Positions 33,620 through 40,579 of a DNA stretch of 64,000 bases are shown piece after piece. The position numbers and the translations under genes are program-made. Source of the stretch: Microbacterium rhizosphaerae (GTDB lineage: Bacteria; Actinomycetota; Actinomycetes; Actinomycetales; Microbacteriaceae); the NCBI RefSeq assembly GCF_034120055.1, contig NZ_CP139368.1, positions 1,984,001-2,048,000 on the forward strand, written 5' to 3'. Under the pieces are notes generated by a model. The model worked only from the letters and a program-made list of their open reading frames with translations, did no database searches and was not told where the DNA came from. Positions within the stretch are counted from its first letter, which is position 1. Each line of letters starts with the position of its first letter.

Positions 33620-33880
33620 TCAGAGAGCGGCGACCTGCTTCGCGATGGCCGACTTGCGGTTCGCGGCCTGGTTGGCGTGGATGACGCCCTTGCTCACGGC
33701 CTTGTCGAGCTTCTTCGACGCCTTGGTGAGGGCCTTCTGAGCGGCGGCCTTGTCACCGGCGGCGACGGCCTCGCGGGTGCGACGCACCTCGGTCTTCAGC
33801 TCGCTCTTGACGGCCTTGTTGCGCTCGTGCGCCTTCTCGTTGGTCTTGTTGCGCTTGATCTGCGACTTGATGTTCGCCAC
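33620..33880 (-). CDS. rpsT: 30S ribosomal protein S20
   Basis: The 86-aa basic protein is ribosomal S20, which binds the 5' domain of 16S rRNA early in assembly. The sequence [20 protein letters not shown], then [20 protein letters not shown] and [12 protein letters not shown], is unmistakable. The GTG at 33880 is chosen because the family begins (M)ANIKSQ; longer upstream frames are not conserved. A -10 box TAGACT lies about 108 bases upstream on the minus strand, giving a leader of about 100 bases, and a strong hairpin follows the stop. Confidence 0.97.
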   Translation of the reverse strand: MANIKSQIKRNKTNEKAHERNKAVKSELKTEVRRTREAVAAGDKAAAQKALTKASKKLDKAVSKGVIHANQAANRKSAIAKQVAAL

Positions 33881-33987
33881 GTGGACGCTCTTTCGTTCGG
33901 AATCGGATCGGTTGTTGCCGGCGAACGCGAGAGGGGCGCCGCGCGGCGATCGTGAGGGTTGGGACCCCACACGCAAGCCAAAAGCCG

Positions 33988-33993
33988 AGTCTA
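33988..33993 (-). promoter_or_regulatory. -10 box of rpsT
   Basis: The minus strand reads TAGACT here, the strong actinobacterial -10 type seen before ribosomal and tRNA genes. The resulting leader to the rpsT start is about 100 bases, long enough for the S20 autoregulation known from other bacteria, though no specific structure was identified. Confidence 0.45.
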
Positions 33994-34130
33994 ACAGGTC
34001 GGCCCGGGGATCTCATGCGCGGCGCAGGGATGCGCACAGTCGGGGGACGTGGGTGGCACCGAGTCGCAGAATCCGTGACACGGGGTGCACAATCGTCAGG
34101 TATCGCAGACGACGACGTCCGAGGAGTTCC

Positions 34131-35477
34131 ATGCACGCGTACCCGACCGCATCCGTCCCGAGGGGCCTGCGATGGTCCGTCGCGACCGCCGCCTTCCAGA
34201 TCGAGGGCTCTCGGGCCGCCGACGGGCGCGGCCGATCCATCTGGGACGACGTGGTCGACACGCCGGGGGTGATCAAGGACGCAGCCATCGCCGACCCGAG
34301 CGCGGACAGCTACCGGCGCGCGAGCGACGACGTCGCCCTGCTGCGCGGACTCGGGGTGGACCGCTACCGGTTCGGAATCTCGTGGGTGCGCGTCCAGCCC
34401 GGCGGCACCGGACCCGGGAACGCGGCAGGCCTCGACTACTACTCGCGTCTCGTGGACGCGCTCCTCGAGGTCGGCGTGACGCCGTTCCCGACCCTGTACC
34501 ACTGGGATCTGCCGTCGGATCTCGAGGAGGCGGGCGGATGGCTCGCCCGCGACACGGCCTCCCGCTTCGCGGACTACGCGGCACTCGTCGCCGACCGGCT
34601 CGGCGACCGCGTCCACGACTGGTACACGATCAACGAGCCCGCGATGACAACGCTGCAGGGGTATGGCATCGGATCTCTCGCGCCCCTGAAGCAGCTGCTG
34701 TTCGGCGCGCTGCCCACCGTGCATCACCAGCTGCTCGCCCACGCGCTCGTCGCGCAGGCCCTGCACGCGGACGGCGGCCACCGGGTCGGGATCGTCAACA
34801 ACCACACGCCGGTCAGGCCCCTGCGGGACACCGCCGAGGACGCGATGGCCGCGGTCGCCTACGACGTCCTGCACAACCGCGTCTTCGCCGATCCGCTGCT
34901 GAGCGGCGCGTATCCGGATCTCGAGGCGTTCGGTCTTCCGCCCATGCCCGTGCAGGACGGCGACCTCGAGCTCATCTCCGCGCCGCAGGACTTCTACGGC
35001 GTCAACTTCTACAACCCGACGACCGTCACGGCCGCGGAGGGTGACAGCCCGCTGCCGTTCGACATCGTGCCGACGCCGGATGCCCCCTGCACCGGGTTCG
35101 GACCCGAGTGGGCGATCGTGCCCGAGGCGCTCACCGAGCTGCTAGTCGGCATGCGCGACCGGTACGGCGAGAAGCTTCCGCCCGTCATCATCAGCGAGAA
35201 CGGCGCATCCTTCCCCGAGCCGGCGGATGCGGCGCGCGTCGAGGACGGCGACAGGATCGCCTATCTGGCCGGGCATATCTCGGCGGTCGCCGATGCGGTC
35301 GCCGCCGGCGTGGATGTGGAGGAGTACACCGTGTGGTCGCTCCTGGACAATTTCGAGTGGCTCGACGGGTACACGCAGCGCTTCGGCCTCGTGCACGTCG
35401 ACTTCGCCACCGGAGAGCGCACGCCGAAGGCGTCGTACGACTGGTACCGCGCCCTCGTCTCGGAGTCCCGCGCATGA
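34131..35477 (+). CDS. GH1 beta-glucosidase
   Basis: The 448-aa enzyme is a glycoside hydrolase family 1 beta-glucosidase. It opens with RWSVATAAFQIEGSRAADGRG, has TLYHWDLPSDLEEAGGW, the acid/base glutamate in YTINEPAMT, and the nucleophile glutamate in IISENGASF. VWSLLDNFEWLDGYTQRFG near the C-terminus lines the sugar-binding site. No signal peptide is present, so it acts on imported oligosaccharides. The ATG at 34131 has GAGGAG just upstream. It overlaps the MFS gene by four bases (ATGA), which suggests a transporter-hydrolase unit. Confidence 0.95.
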   Translation: MHAYPTASVPRGLRWSVATAAFQIEGSRAADGRGRSIWDDVVDTPGVIKDAAIADPSADSYRRASDDVALLRGLGVDRYRFGISWVRVQPGGTGPGNAAGLDYYSRLVDALLEVGVTPFPTLYHWDLPSDLEEAGGWLARDTASRFADYAALVADRLGDRVHDWYTINEPAMTTLQGYGIGSLAPLKQLLFGALPTVHHQLLAHALVAQALHADGGHRVGIVNNHTPVRPLRDTAEDAMAAVAYDVLHNRVFADPLLSGAYPDLEAFGLPPMPVQDGDLELISAPQDFYGVNFYNPTTVTAAEGDSPLPFDIVPTPDAPCTGFGPEWAIVPEALTELLVGMRDRYGEKLPPVIISENGASFPEPADAARVEDGDRIAYLAGHISAVADAVAAGVDVEEYTVWSLLDNFEWLDGYTQRFGLVHVDFATGERTPKASYDWYRALVSESRA

Positions 35478-36730
35478 CCGCCCGCGTGGGCGCGCGCTGG
35501 ATGACGCTGTTCACCCTGGCGTGGCTCGTCATCTGGACGGTTCAGCTGACCCCCGTGCAGCTGCTGCTCCCGCTGCAGCTGAACACGACCGGCAGCGACT
35601 GGATCCGGGGGGTCGTGGCATCCGGGCTCGTCCTCGGCATCGGGGGGCTCGCAGGCATCGCGGCGGGACCGCTCGCCGGTGCCCTGTCGGACCGCACGCA
35701 CGGTCGCGCCGGACGTCGCCGCCCCTGGGCGATCGGCGGCGCCTGGCTCACGGCGCTGTGCCTCGCGGCCATGGGCTTCACGAGCGGCCCCTGGGCCGTC
35801 GGGGCTGCGTGGGTGGGCGTGTCGGTCGGTGTCGCGGTCGCATCCGCGGCCTTCACGGCCCTGATCGCCGATCAGCTGCCGCCGACGCAGCGGGGCGCGG
35901 CGTCTGCTGCCGTCGGCTCGAGTCAGGCCGTCGGCATCGTGCTCGGCGTCGGACTCGTCGTGCTGCTCGGCTTGGGCGTGCTCGCCGGCTACCTCCTGCT
36001 CGCCGTCCTCATCGCCGTCGTCGGCACGGGTGCGGCGCTGCTGCTGCCGGATCCGCCGGCCGCGGCATCCGACTTCCCGACGGCCGGCGCCGCAGGCTCG
36101 CGCGGCCGCGGAAGACTCGCCTCGCTGCGCGACAGGGACTTCGCCTGGATGCTGGGCGGACGCCTCGTCGCCAACGTCGGCAACGCCCTCGGGACGGCCC
36201 TCTTCCTGTTCTTCCTGCTCCACGGCTTGAATCAGAAGGAGGCCGAGGCGCAGGACAACCTGCTCCTGCTCATCGTCGTCTACACGGTGTTCGTCGTAAT
36301 CGCCTCGGTCGGGACCGGCGTCGTGTCCGATCGCACGGGTCGCCGCCGGCGGCTGACGGTGATCAGCGCCGTCGTGCAGGCCGCCTCGGGCGCCGTCATC
36401 GCCATCTCGCCGACGTTCACCGTGACGCTGATCGCCGCCGCCCTCATGGGCCTCGGCTACGGCGGGTTCTCGACGGTCGGCCTCGCGTTCGCGACCGATC
36501 TGCTGCCCGACGAGCAGGACCACGCCCGCGACCTCGGCATCGTCAACGTCACCGCGGCGCTCGGTCAGCTCATCGGACCGATGCTGGGTGCGGCACTGGT
36601 CGCCCTCGCCGGCGGATTCTGGCTCGTGTTCGTCGCCGCCTGCGTGCTGTCGCTCGTCGGCGCGGCGATGACGTGGGCGGCTCGCGAGCGCGTCAGCCGC
36701 CCTGCGCAGGCTGCGCCTCGAGCGTCGTGA
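35474..36730 (+). CDS. MFS transporter coupled to beta-glucosidase
   Basis: The 418-aa protein is a 12-helix major facilitator. The first helix starts at TLAWLVIWTVQLTPVQLLLP and the motif-A-like loop GALSDRTHGRAGRRRPW follows helix 2. Its layout resembles the sugar-transporting GPH-like or MelB-like MFS branch, so it may import the glycoside split by the upstream GH1 enzyme. Start ATG at 35474 overlaps the GH1 stop. Its 3' end overlaps the convergent alpha/beta-hydrolase gene by 38 bases. Substrate is inferred only from coupling. Confidence 0.88.
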   Translation: MTARVGARWMTLFTLAWLVIWTVQLTPVQLLLPLQLNTTGSDWIRGVVASGLVLGIGGLAGIAAGPLAGALSDRTHGRAGRRRPWAIGGAWLTALCLAAMGFTSGPWAVGAAWVGVSVGVAVASAAFTALIADQLPPTQRGAASAAVGSSQAVGIVLGVGLVVLLGLGVLAGYLLLAVLIAVVGTGAALLLPDPPAAASDFPTAGAAGSRGRGRLASLRDRDFAWMLGGRLVANVGNALGTALFLFFLLHGLNQKEAEAQDNLLLLIVVYTVFVVIASVGTGVVSDRTGRRRRLTVISAVVQAASGAVIAISPTFTVTLIAAALMGLGYGGFSTVGLAFATDLLPDEQDHARDLGIVNVTAALGQLIGPMLGAALVALAGGFWLVFVAACVLSLVGAAMTWAARERVSRPAQAAPRAS

Positions 36731-37427
36731 GCGCGACGGCGAGCAGTGCGTTGAAGACCCGGGGGCGCATCACCGTGACCAGGTGACTCGTACGCGGCAC
36801 GACGATGAGCTCGGCGTCGGGCTTCAGGGCCATGAACCGCCGCTCATTGATGCGCAGCTGGTCGAACTGTCCGTTGATGAACCAGGTAGGCACGCGGATG
36901 CGGGGCAGAGCCGCCTCGATGTCGAGCGCCTCGAGGCTCTCGAGCGCGGCATGCTGGGCGTCGTACGCGTAGCCGCCCGCCGAGACGTCCGCGCGGGTCG
37001 CCTCGGGCAGCGTCAACTGCAGGACCCGCGCCGCAAGCCAGTCACCGCGGTCGGGCAGCGAGTCGAACGCGCGGATGAACAGGCGATACGTCGCGAGCGC
37101 GTTGCGCCGGGGGATCGCCGTGCAGGACGCGGCGATCAGCCCCGCGATGGGCGGCGGATGCTCCCGCCCGGCGTACTCCGCCGTCAGGAGCCCGCCCATC
37201 GAATGGCCGACGAGGAGGACGGGGCCCATCTCCGCCGCCCTGCGGACCGCCTCGTCGATCGTGCCGAGAGCCCGCTCGAGCGTGAATTCCTCCGTCATCC
37301 GGCGGCCGTGGCCCGGCAGGTCTACGGTGGTGAACGGGTTGCCCCGCTCCGTCAGGAACGTCTCCTGGGCCCGCCACATCGTCGCGGACGTGCGGATGCC
37401 GTGCACGAACACGACCTGGACGACCAC
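36693..37427 (-). CDS. Alpha/beta hydrolase
   Basis: The 244-aa protein has the alpha/beta-hydrolase fold with VFVHGIRTSATMW (oxyanion-hole region), DLPGHGRRM, nucleophile serine in LLVGHSMGGLL, an acid in FINGQFDQLRI and the catalytic histidine in VPRTSHLVT. It lacks a signal peptide. Substrates of such enzymes range from esters to haloalkanes and cannot be deduced. The ATG is at 37427. Its last 38 bases overlap the end of the MFS gene on the other strand, so transcripts from both could interfere. Confidence 0.9.
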   Translation of the reverse strand: MVVQVVFVHGIRTSATMWRAQETFLTERGNPFTTVDLPGHGRRMTEEFTLERALGTIDEAVRRAAEMGPVLLVGHSMGGLLTAEYAGREHPPPIAGLIAASCTAIPRRNALATYRLFIRAFDSLPDRGDWLAARVLQLTLPEATRADVSAGGYAYDAQHAALESLEALDIEAALPRIRVPTWFINGQFDQLRINERRFMALKPDAELIVVPRTSHLVTVMRPRVFNALLAVALTTLEAQPAQGG

Positions 37428-37496
37428 AGACCCAGGCTATGCCGCTGATCGGTGTGCAGGCGGGTATCCTGAGCGAGCCTCTCGCAGAAGGATCAC

Positions 37497-38156
37497 ATGG
37501 GGATGATCGACGTCTTGCTCAACGGCACAGGTCCGCTCGGACGGATGGTGTTCCACCTCCTGGACTCCGATGATCGGTATCGGGTTCGCGCCTTCACGGC
37601 CGACGAGCGCTACTGCACGGAGCCCGCGTTGCTGGGTGTGCCCCTCATCCCGCACGACACCGTCTCCACCGCGATCCCACGTGACGACGTCGCCTGTCTG
37701 TCCGTGCTCGGCGGGCTCGGGGGGTGGGAGGCCCGCCGGGAGCACATGGCGGTCATGAGTTCTCTGGGGTACCGGCACACGAACTACACGCATCCCTCCG
37801 CCGTGGTGCAGGGGGAGCAGGACTGGGGGACCAACAACATCGTCTTCCCCTTCACGACGATCGGGTTCGGCGGTGCGATGGGCCACGACAACGTCGTCAG
37901 GGAGAAGGTCTACCTCGGGCACGACCACCGATTGGGCGATCACACCTTCCTGGGTGTGGGCGCCACGGTGGGCGGAGGGTGCACGATCGGCGACGGCGCG
38001 TACATCGCCATGGAGTCGACGCTCACGAACGACCTGTCTGTCGGCCCGGGCGCGTTCGTCGGCATCGGGAGCCTGCTGCTGAGAGATGCTGCGCCCGACA
38101 CGCGCTACTACGGTCATCCCGCGCGAGCCGTCAGCCCGGAGCGCGACAGCGCATGA
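37497..38156 (+). CDS. NeuD/PglD/FdtC-like sugar O/N-acyltransferase
   Basis: The 219-aa protein has an N-terminal Rossmann-like part (VLLNGTGPLGRMVFHLL) and a left-handed beta-helix of hexapeptide repeats (about 95-205: THPSAVVQGEQDWG, GHDNVVREKVYLGHD, FLGVGATVGGGCTIGDGAYI), the PglD/NeuD layout. These enzymes acetylate an amino group on a nucleotide sugar. AAGGA lies 5 bases before the ATG at 37497. It overlaps the FdtA-like gene by four bases, and the FdtA-FdtB genes follow, so its likely substrate is a dTDP-3-amino-3,6-dideoxyhexose. The exact sugar is unproven. Confidence 0.85.
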   Translation: MGMIDVLLNGTGPLGRMVFHLLDSDDRYRVRAFTADERYCTEPALLGVPLIPHDTVSTAIPRDDVACLSVLGGLGGWEARREHMAVMSSLGYRHTNYTHPSAVVQGEQDWGTNNIVFPFTTIGFGGAMGHDNVVREKVYLGHDHRLGDHTFLGVGATVGGGCTIGDGAYIAMESTLTNDLSVGPGAFVGIGSLLLRDAAPDTRYYGHPARAVSPERDSA

Positions 38157-38548
38157 GCGACGTGATCCGCCTCGCCCGGCACAGCGATGCGCGGGGGCAT
38201 CTCGTCGCAGTGAGCTCCTGTGCGGAGGTTCCTTTCGAGATCCGTCGAGTGTTCTGGATCTATGGCAACGTCGATGATCGGATGCGCGCGGGCCACGCCA
38301 GCGCCACGACCACGGAGCTGCTCGTCAGTGTGGCGGGTTCGTGTCGCGCGAGGGTGGACGGCCCCGCCGGCGCGCATACCGTCGAGCTGGACAGGCCGGA
38401 CGCCTCCTTGCTCGTGCCGCCGATGACCTGGCTCGTCCTCTCGGATTTCAGCCCGGATTGCGTGCTCCTCGTCCTGGCCGACACCGACTACGACCCGGGC
38501 AGCGCGATCGTCTCGCCCGACCGCTTCCGGGAGCTCCGCAGCCGATGA
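38153..38548 (+). CDS. FdtA/QdtA-like 3,4-ketoisomerase (cupin)
   Basis: The 131-aa protein is a WxcM/FdtA-type cupin: DARGHLVAVSSCAEVPFEIRRVFWIY, then AGHASATTTELLVSVAGSCRA with the conserved active-site His-Ala, and VPPMTWLVLSDFSPD. Enzymes of the group move the keto group of dTDP-4-keto-6-deoxyglucose from C4 to C3, preparing it for amination. It overlaps both neighbours by four bases (ATGA each time), so the acyltransferase, isomerase and aminotransferase are translationally coupled. The usual catalytic His is present, but the product epimer cannot be told. Confidence 0.88.
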   Translation: MSDVIRLARHSDARGHLVAVSSCAEVPFEIRRVFWIYGNVDDRMRAGHASATTTELLVSVAGSCRARVDGPAGAHTVELDRPDASLLVPPMTWLVLSDFSPDCVLLVLADTDYDPGSAIVSPDRFRELRSR

Positions 38549-39630
38549 TCCCGTTCTATGATCTGCAGGCGGTGATCGCGCCGCACCGGCGGGAGATCGA
38601 CGCGGCCATCGCGTCGGTACTCGACAACGGGCAGACGATCCTCGGCCCGCAGACGGCGGCGTTCGAGACGGAGTTCGCGCAGTTCTGCGGAACCCGCAGC
38701 GCCGTGGGCGTCGGCAACGGGCTGGACGCCCTCTCGCTCATCCTCCGCGGTTACGGCCTCGGCATCGGCGACGAGGTGATCGTACCTGCCAACACGTTCA
38801 TCGCCACCGTCCTGGCGGTCACGGCGAACGGCTGCACACCGGTGCTCGCAGACCCTGATCCGGAATCGATGCTGCTCAATCCCTCGACCGTCGAGAGCCT
38901 CGTCACGCCGCGCACGCGAGCCGTGATCGCAGTCCACCTGTACGGGCGCCTGTGCGACATGGATTCGCTGTCGGCGATCACGCGCCGATACGGGCTGCTG
39001 CTCATCGAGGATGCGGCCCAGGCGCACGGCGCCCAGCGAGCCGGGCGCCGGGCGGGCGGCTGGGGCCATGCCGCCGCTTTCTCCTTCTATCCCACGAAAA
39101 ATCTGGGCGGCCTCGGCGACGGTGGCGCGATCACGACCGACGATGACGACCTGGCCGCGCGGATCCGGATGCTGCGCAACTACGGGTCTGCCCAGAAGAA
39201 CGTCCACGAACTGGCCGGCGTCAACTCCCGGCTCGACGAACTGCAGGCCGCCGTGCTGCGGGTCAGGCTGCCCCACCTGGACACGGAGAACGAGCGTCGT
39301 CGAGCGATCGCGCGCCGCTACAGCGAGCGACTGAGAGCTGCGGCCCTCGTTCTCCCCGCCGAAGCGACCGCCGGCCACGCCTTCCACCTCTACGTCGTGC
39401 GGTCGCCCGAGCGCGACCGGGTCCGAGGCGCGATGCGCGCGGCCGGCGTGGAGACCGCCGTGCATTATCCGACGCCCCCGCATCTGCAGCCGGCCTACGC
39501 GGAGCTCGCCGGTTCGTCGCTTCCCATCGCCGAGCGGCTCGCGGCCGAGGTGCTCAGCATCCCGTTGCATCCGGCGATGTCCGATGCGCAGGTGGATCGC
39601 GTCGCGGAGGTGCTCTGTGGCATCGCCTGA
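38545..39630 (+). CDS. FdtB/DegT-type sugar aminotransferase
   Basis: The 361-aa protein belongs to the DegT/DnrJ/EryC1/StrS family of PLP-dependent nucleotide-sugar aminotransferases. FYDLQAVIAPHRREIDAAI opens it, GVGNGLDALSLILRG binds PLP phosphate, IEDAAQAHGA supplies the aspartate, SFYPTKNLGGLGDGG holds the Schiff-base lysine, and RNYGSAQKN and LDELQAAVLRVRLP follow. It adds an amino group at C3 after the FdtA step. It is coupled upstream and overlaps the glycosyltransferase gene by 14 bases. Confidence 0.93.
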   Translation: MIPFYDLQAVIAPHRREIDAAIASVLDNGQTILGPQTAAFETEFAQFCGTRSAVGVGNGLDALSLILRGYGLGIGDEVIVPANTFIATVLAVTANGCTPVLADPDPESMLLNPSTVESLVTPRTRAVIAVHLYGRLCDMDSLSAITRRYGLLLIEDAAQAHGAQRAGRRAGGWGHAAAFSFYPTKNLGGLGDGGAITTDDDDLAARIRMLRNYGSAQKNVHELAGVNSRLDELQAAVLRVRLPHLDTENERRRAIARRYSERLRAAALVLPAEATAGHAFHLYVVRSPERDRVRGAMRAAGVETAVHYPTPPHLQPAYAELAGSSLPIAERLAAEVLSIPLHPAMSDAQVDRVAEVLCGIA

Positions 39631-40510
39631 ACTCGTCTCAGCGCTCGTGCCCGCGTACAACCACGTCCGATATGTGCGCGAGTGCCTCGACGCGCTCGCG
39701 GCGCAGACCCATCGGCCCCTCGAACTGCTGATCGGCGACGACGCGTCAACGGACGGCACCGCCGCCGTCATCCGATCGTTCATCCGGGAGCGGGGTGGTG
39801 AATTCACGCGCGTCGTGTTCGAGCAGCGCACCGTCAACACCGGGGTGGCGTCGATGCTGAACGATCTCATCGCCCAGGCGCGCGGGCGTTACGTCTTCCT
39901 CAACGCGTCCGACGATCGCGCGGCGCCGCACGCGATCGAGGTGCTGCTCGCCGTGCTGGAGGCGGATCCACGCGTCGCGCTCGCGGTCGGCGACAGCATC
40001 ATCATCGATCGCGACAGCCGCCGGGTGTTCTGGGGAGTTGACCGGGACACGTTCGTCGACGAGTCGGAGGCGACATACCGCACCTGGGTGGAGTATCTGC
40101 GAAGTGTTCATCGCCCGGGGTCCTTCGATCGGTCGCGTTTCGGCAAGCCGGGCACCCTGCACCGCTCGCACTACATTCCCAACGGCAAGCTGCTGCGGCG
40201 CTCGGCGGTGCTTCAGGTGGGGGGCTGGCGCGCGGGGACGCTCGAGGACTGGGACCTGAACTTCCGCCTCGCCCTCCGGTACAAGCTGCGATACGTGGAC
40301 GAGGTCTTGTTCGCCTACCGCTGGCATGAGGCGAACACGATGCGCGACGCCGCGCGCTGGCTTCCGCTCATGACCGCGACGGAGGCGTACATCGCCGAGG
40401 AATTGCGGAACCCCGCGGCGTGGCTGCGCACCCTGCCTCATCGAGACGTCAGGTCCGGACTGCGCAACCGCCTGGGGTTCGGCGCCCCGCGCAACACGCC
40501 GGGCGGGTGA
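39617..40510 (+). CDS. Family 2 glycosyltransferase
   Basis: The 297-aa protein is a GT-A-fold family 2 glycosyltransferase: ALVPAYNHVRYVRECLDAL, GDDASTDGTAAVI, and LLRRSAVLQVGGWR, then LEDWDLNFRLALRY, the acceptor/metal region. A GxxDD-like DDRAAPH near residue 98 replaces the usual DxD. It has no membrane helices, so it probably adds the modified deoxyhexose to a lipid-linked intermediate at the inner face of the membrane. The GTG at 39617 has GGAGG upstream. It is the last gene of the cluster, before a strong hairpin. Confidence 0.88.
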   Translation: MASPELVSALVPAYNHVRYVRECLDALAAQTHRPLELLIGDDASTDGTAAVIRSFIRERGGEFTRVVFEQRTVNTGVASMLNDLIAQARGRYVFLNASDDRAAPHAIEVLLAVLEADPRVALAVGDSIIIDRDSRRVFWGVDRDTFVDESEATYRTWVEYLRSVHRPGSFDRSRFGKPGTLHRSHYIPNGKLLRRSAVLQVGGWRAGTLEDWDLNFRLALRYKLRYVDEVLFAYRWHEANTMRDAARWLPLMTATEAYIAEELRNPAAWLRTLPHRDVRSGLRNRLGFGAPRNTPGG

Positions 40511-40527
40511 TTGCCGGCGACCGGCGC

Positions 40528-40559
40528 GGCCTCCGGCATCGCCCAGGATGCCGGAGGCC
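40528..40559. terminator. Strong hairpin closing the amino-sugar cluster
   Basis: GGCCTCCGGCAT (40528-40539) pairs perfectly with ATGCCGGAGGCC (40548-40559) around an 8-base loop. It lies between converging genes and has only a short TT after it on the plus strand, so it may act on both strands. Confidence 0.75.
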
Positions 40560-40579
40560 TTCGCGCTGGTGTTCGGTCG

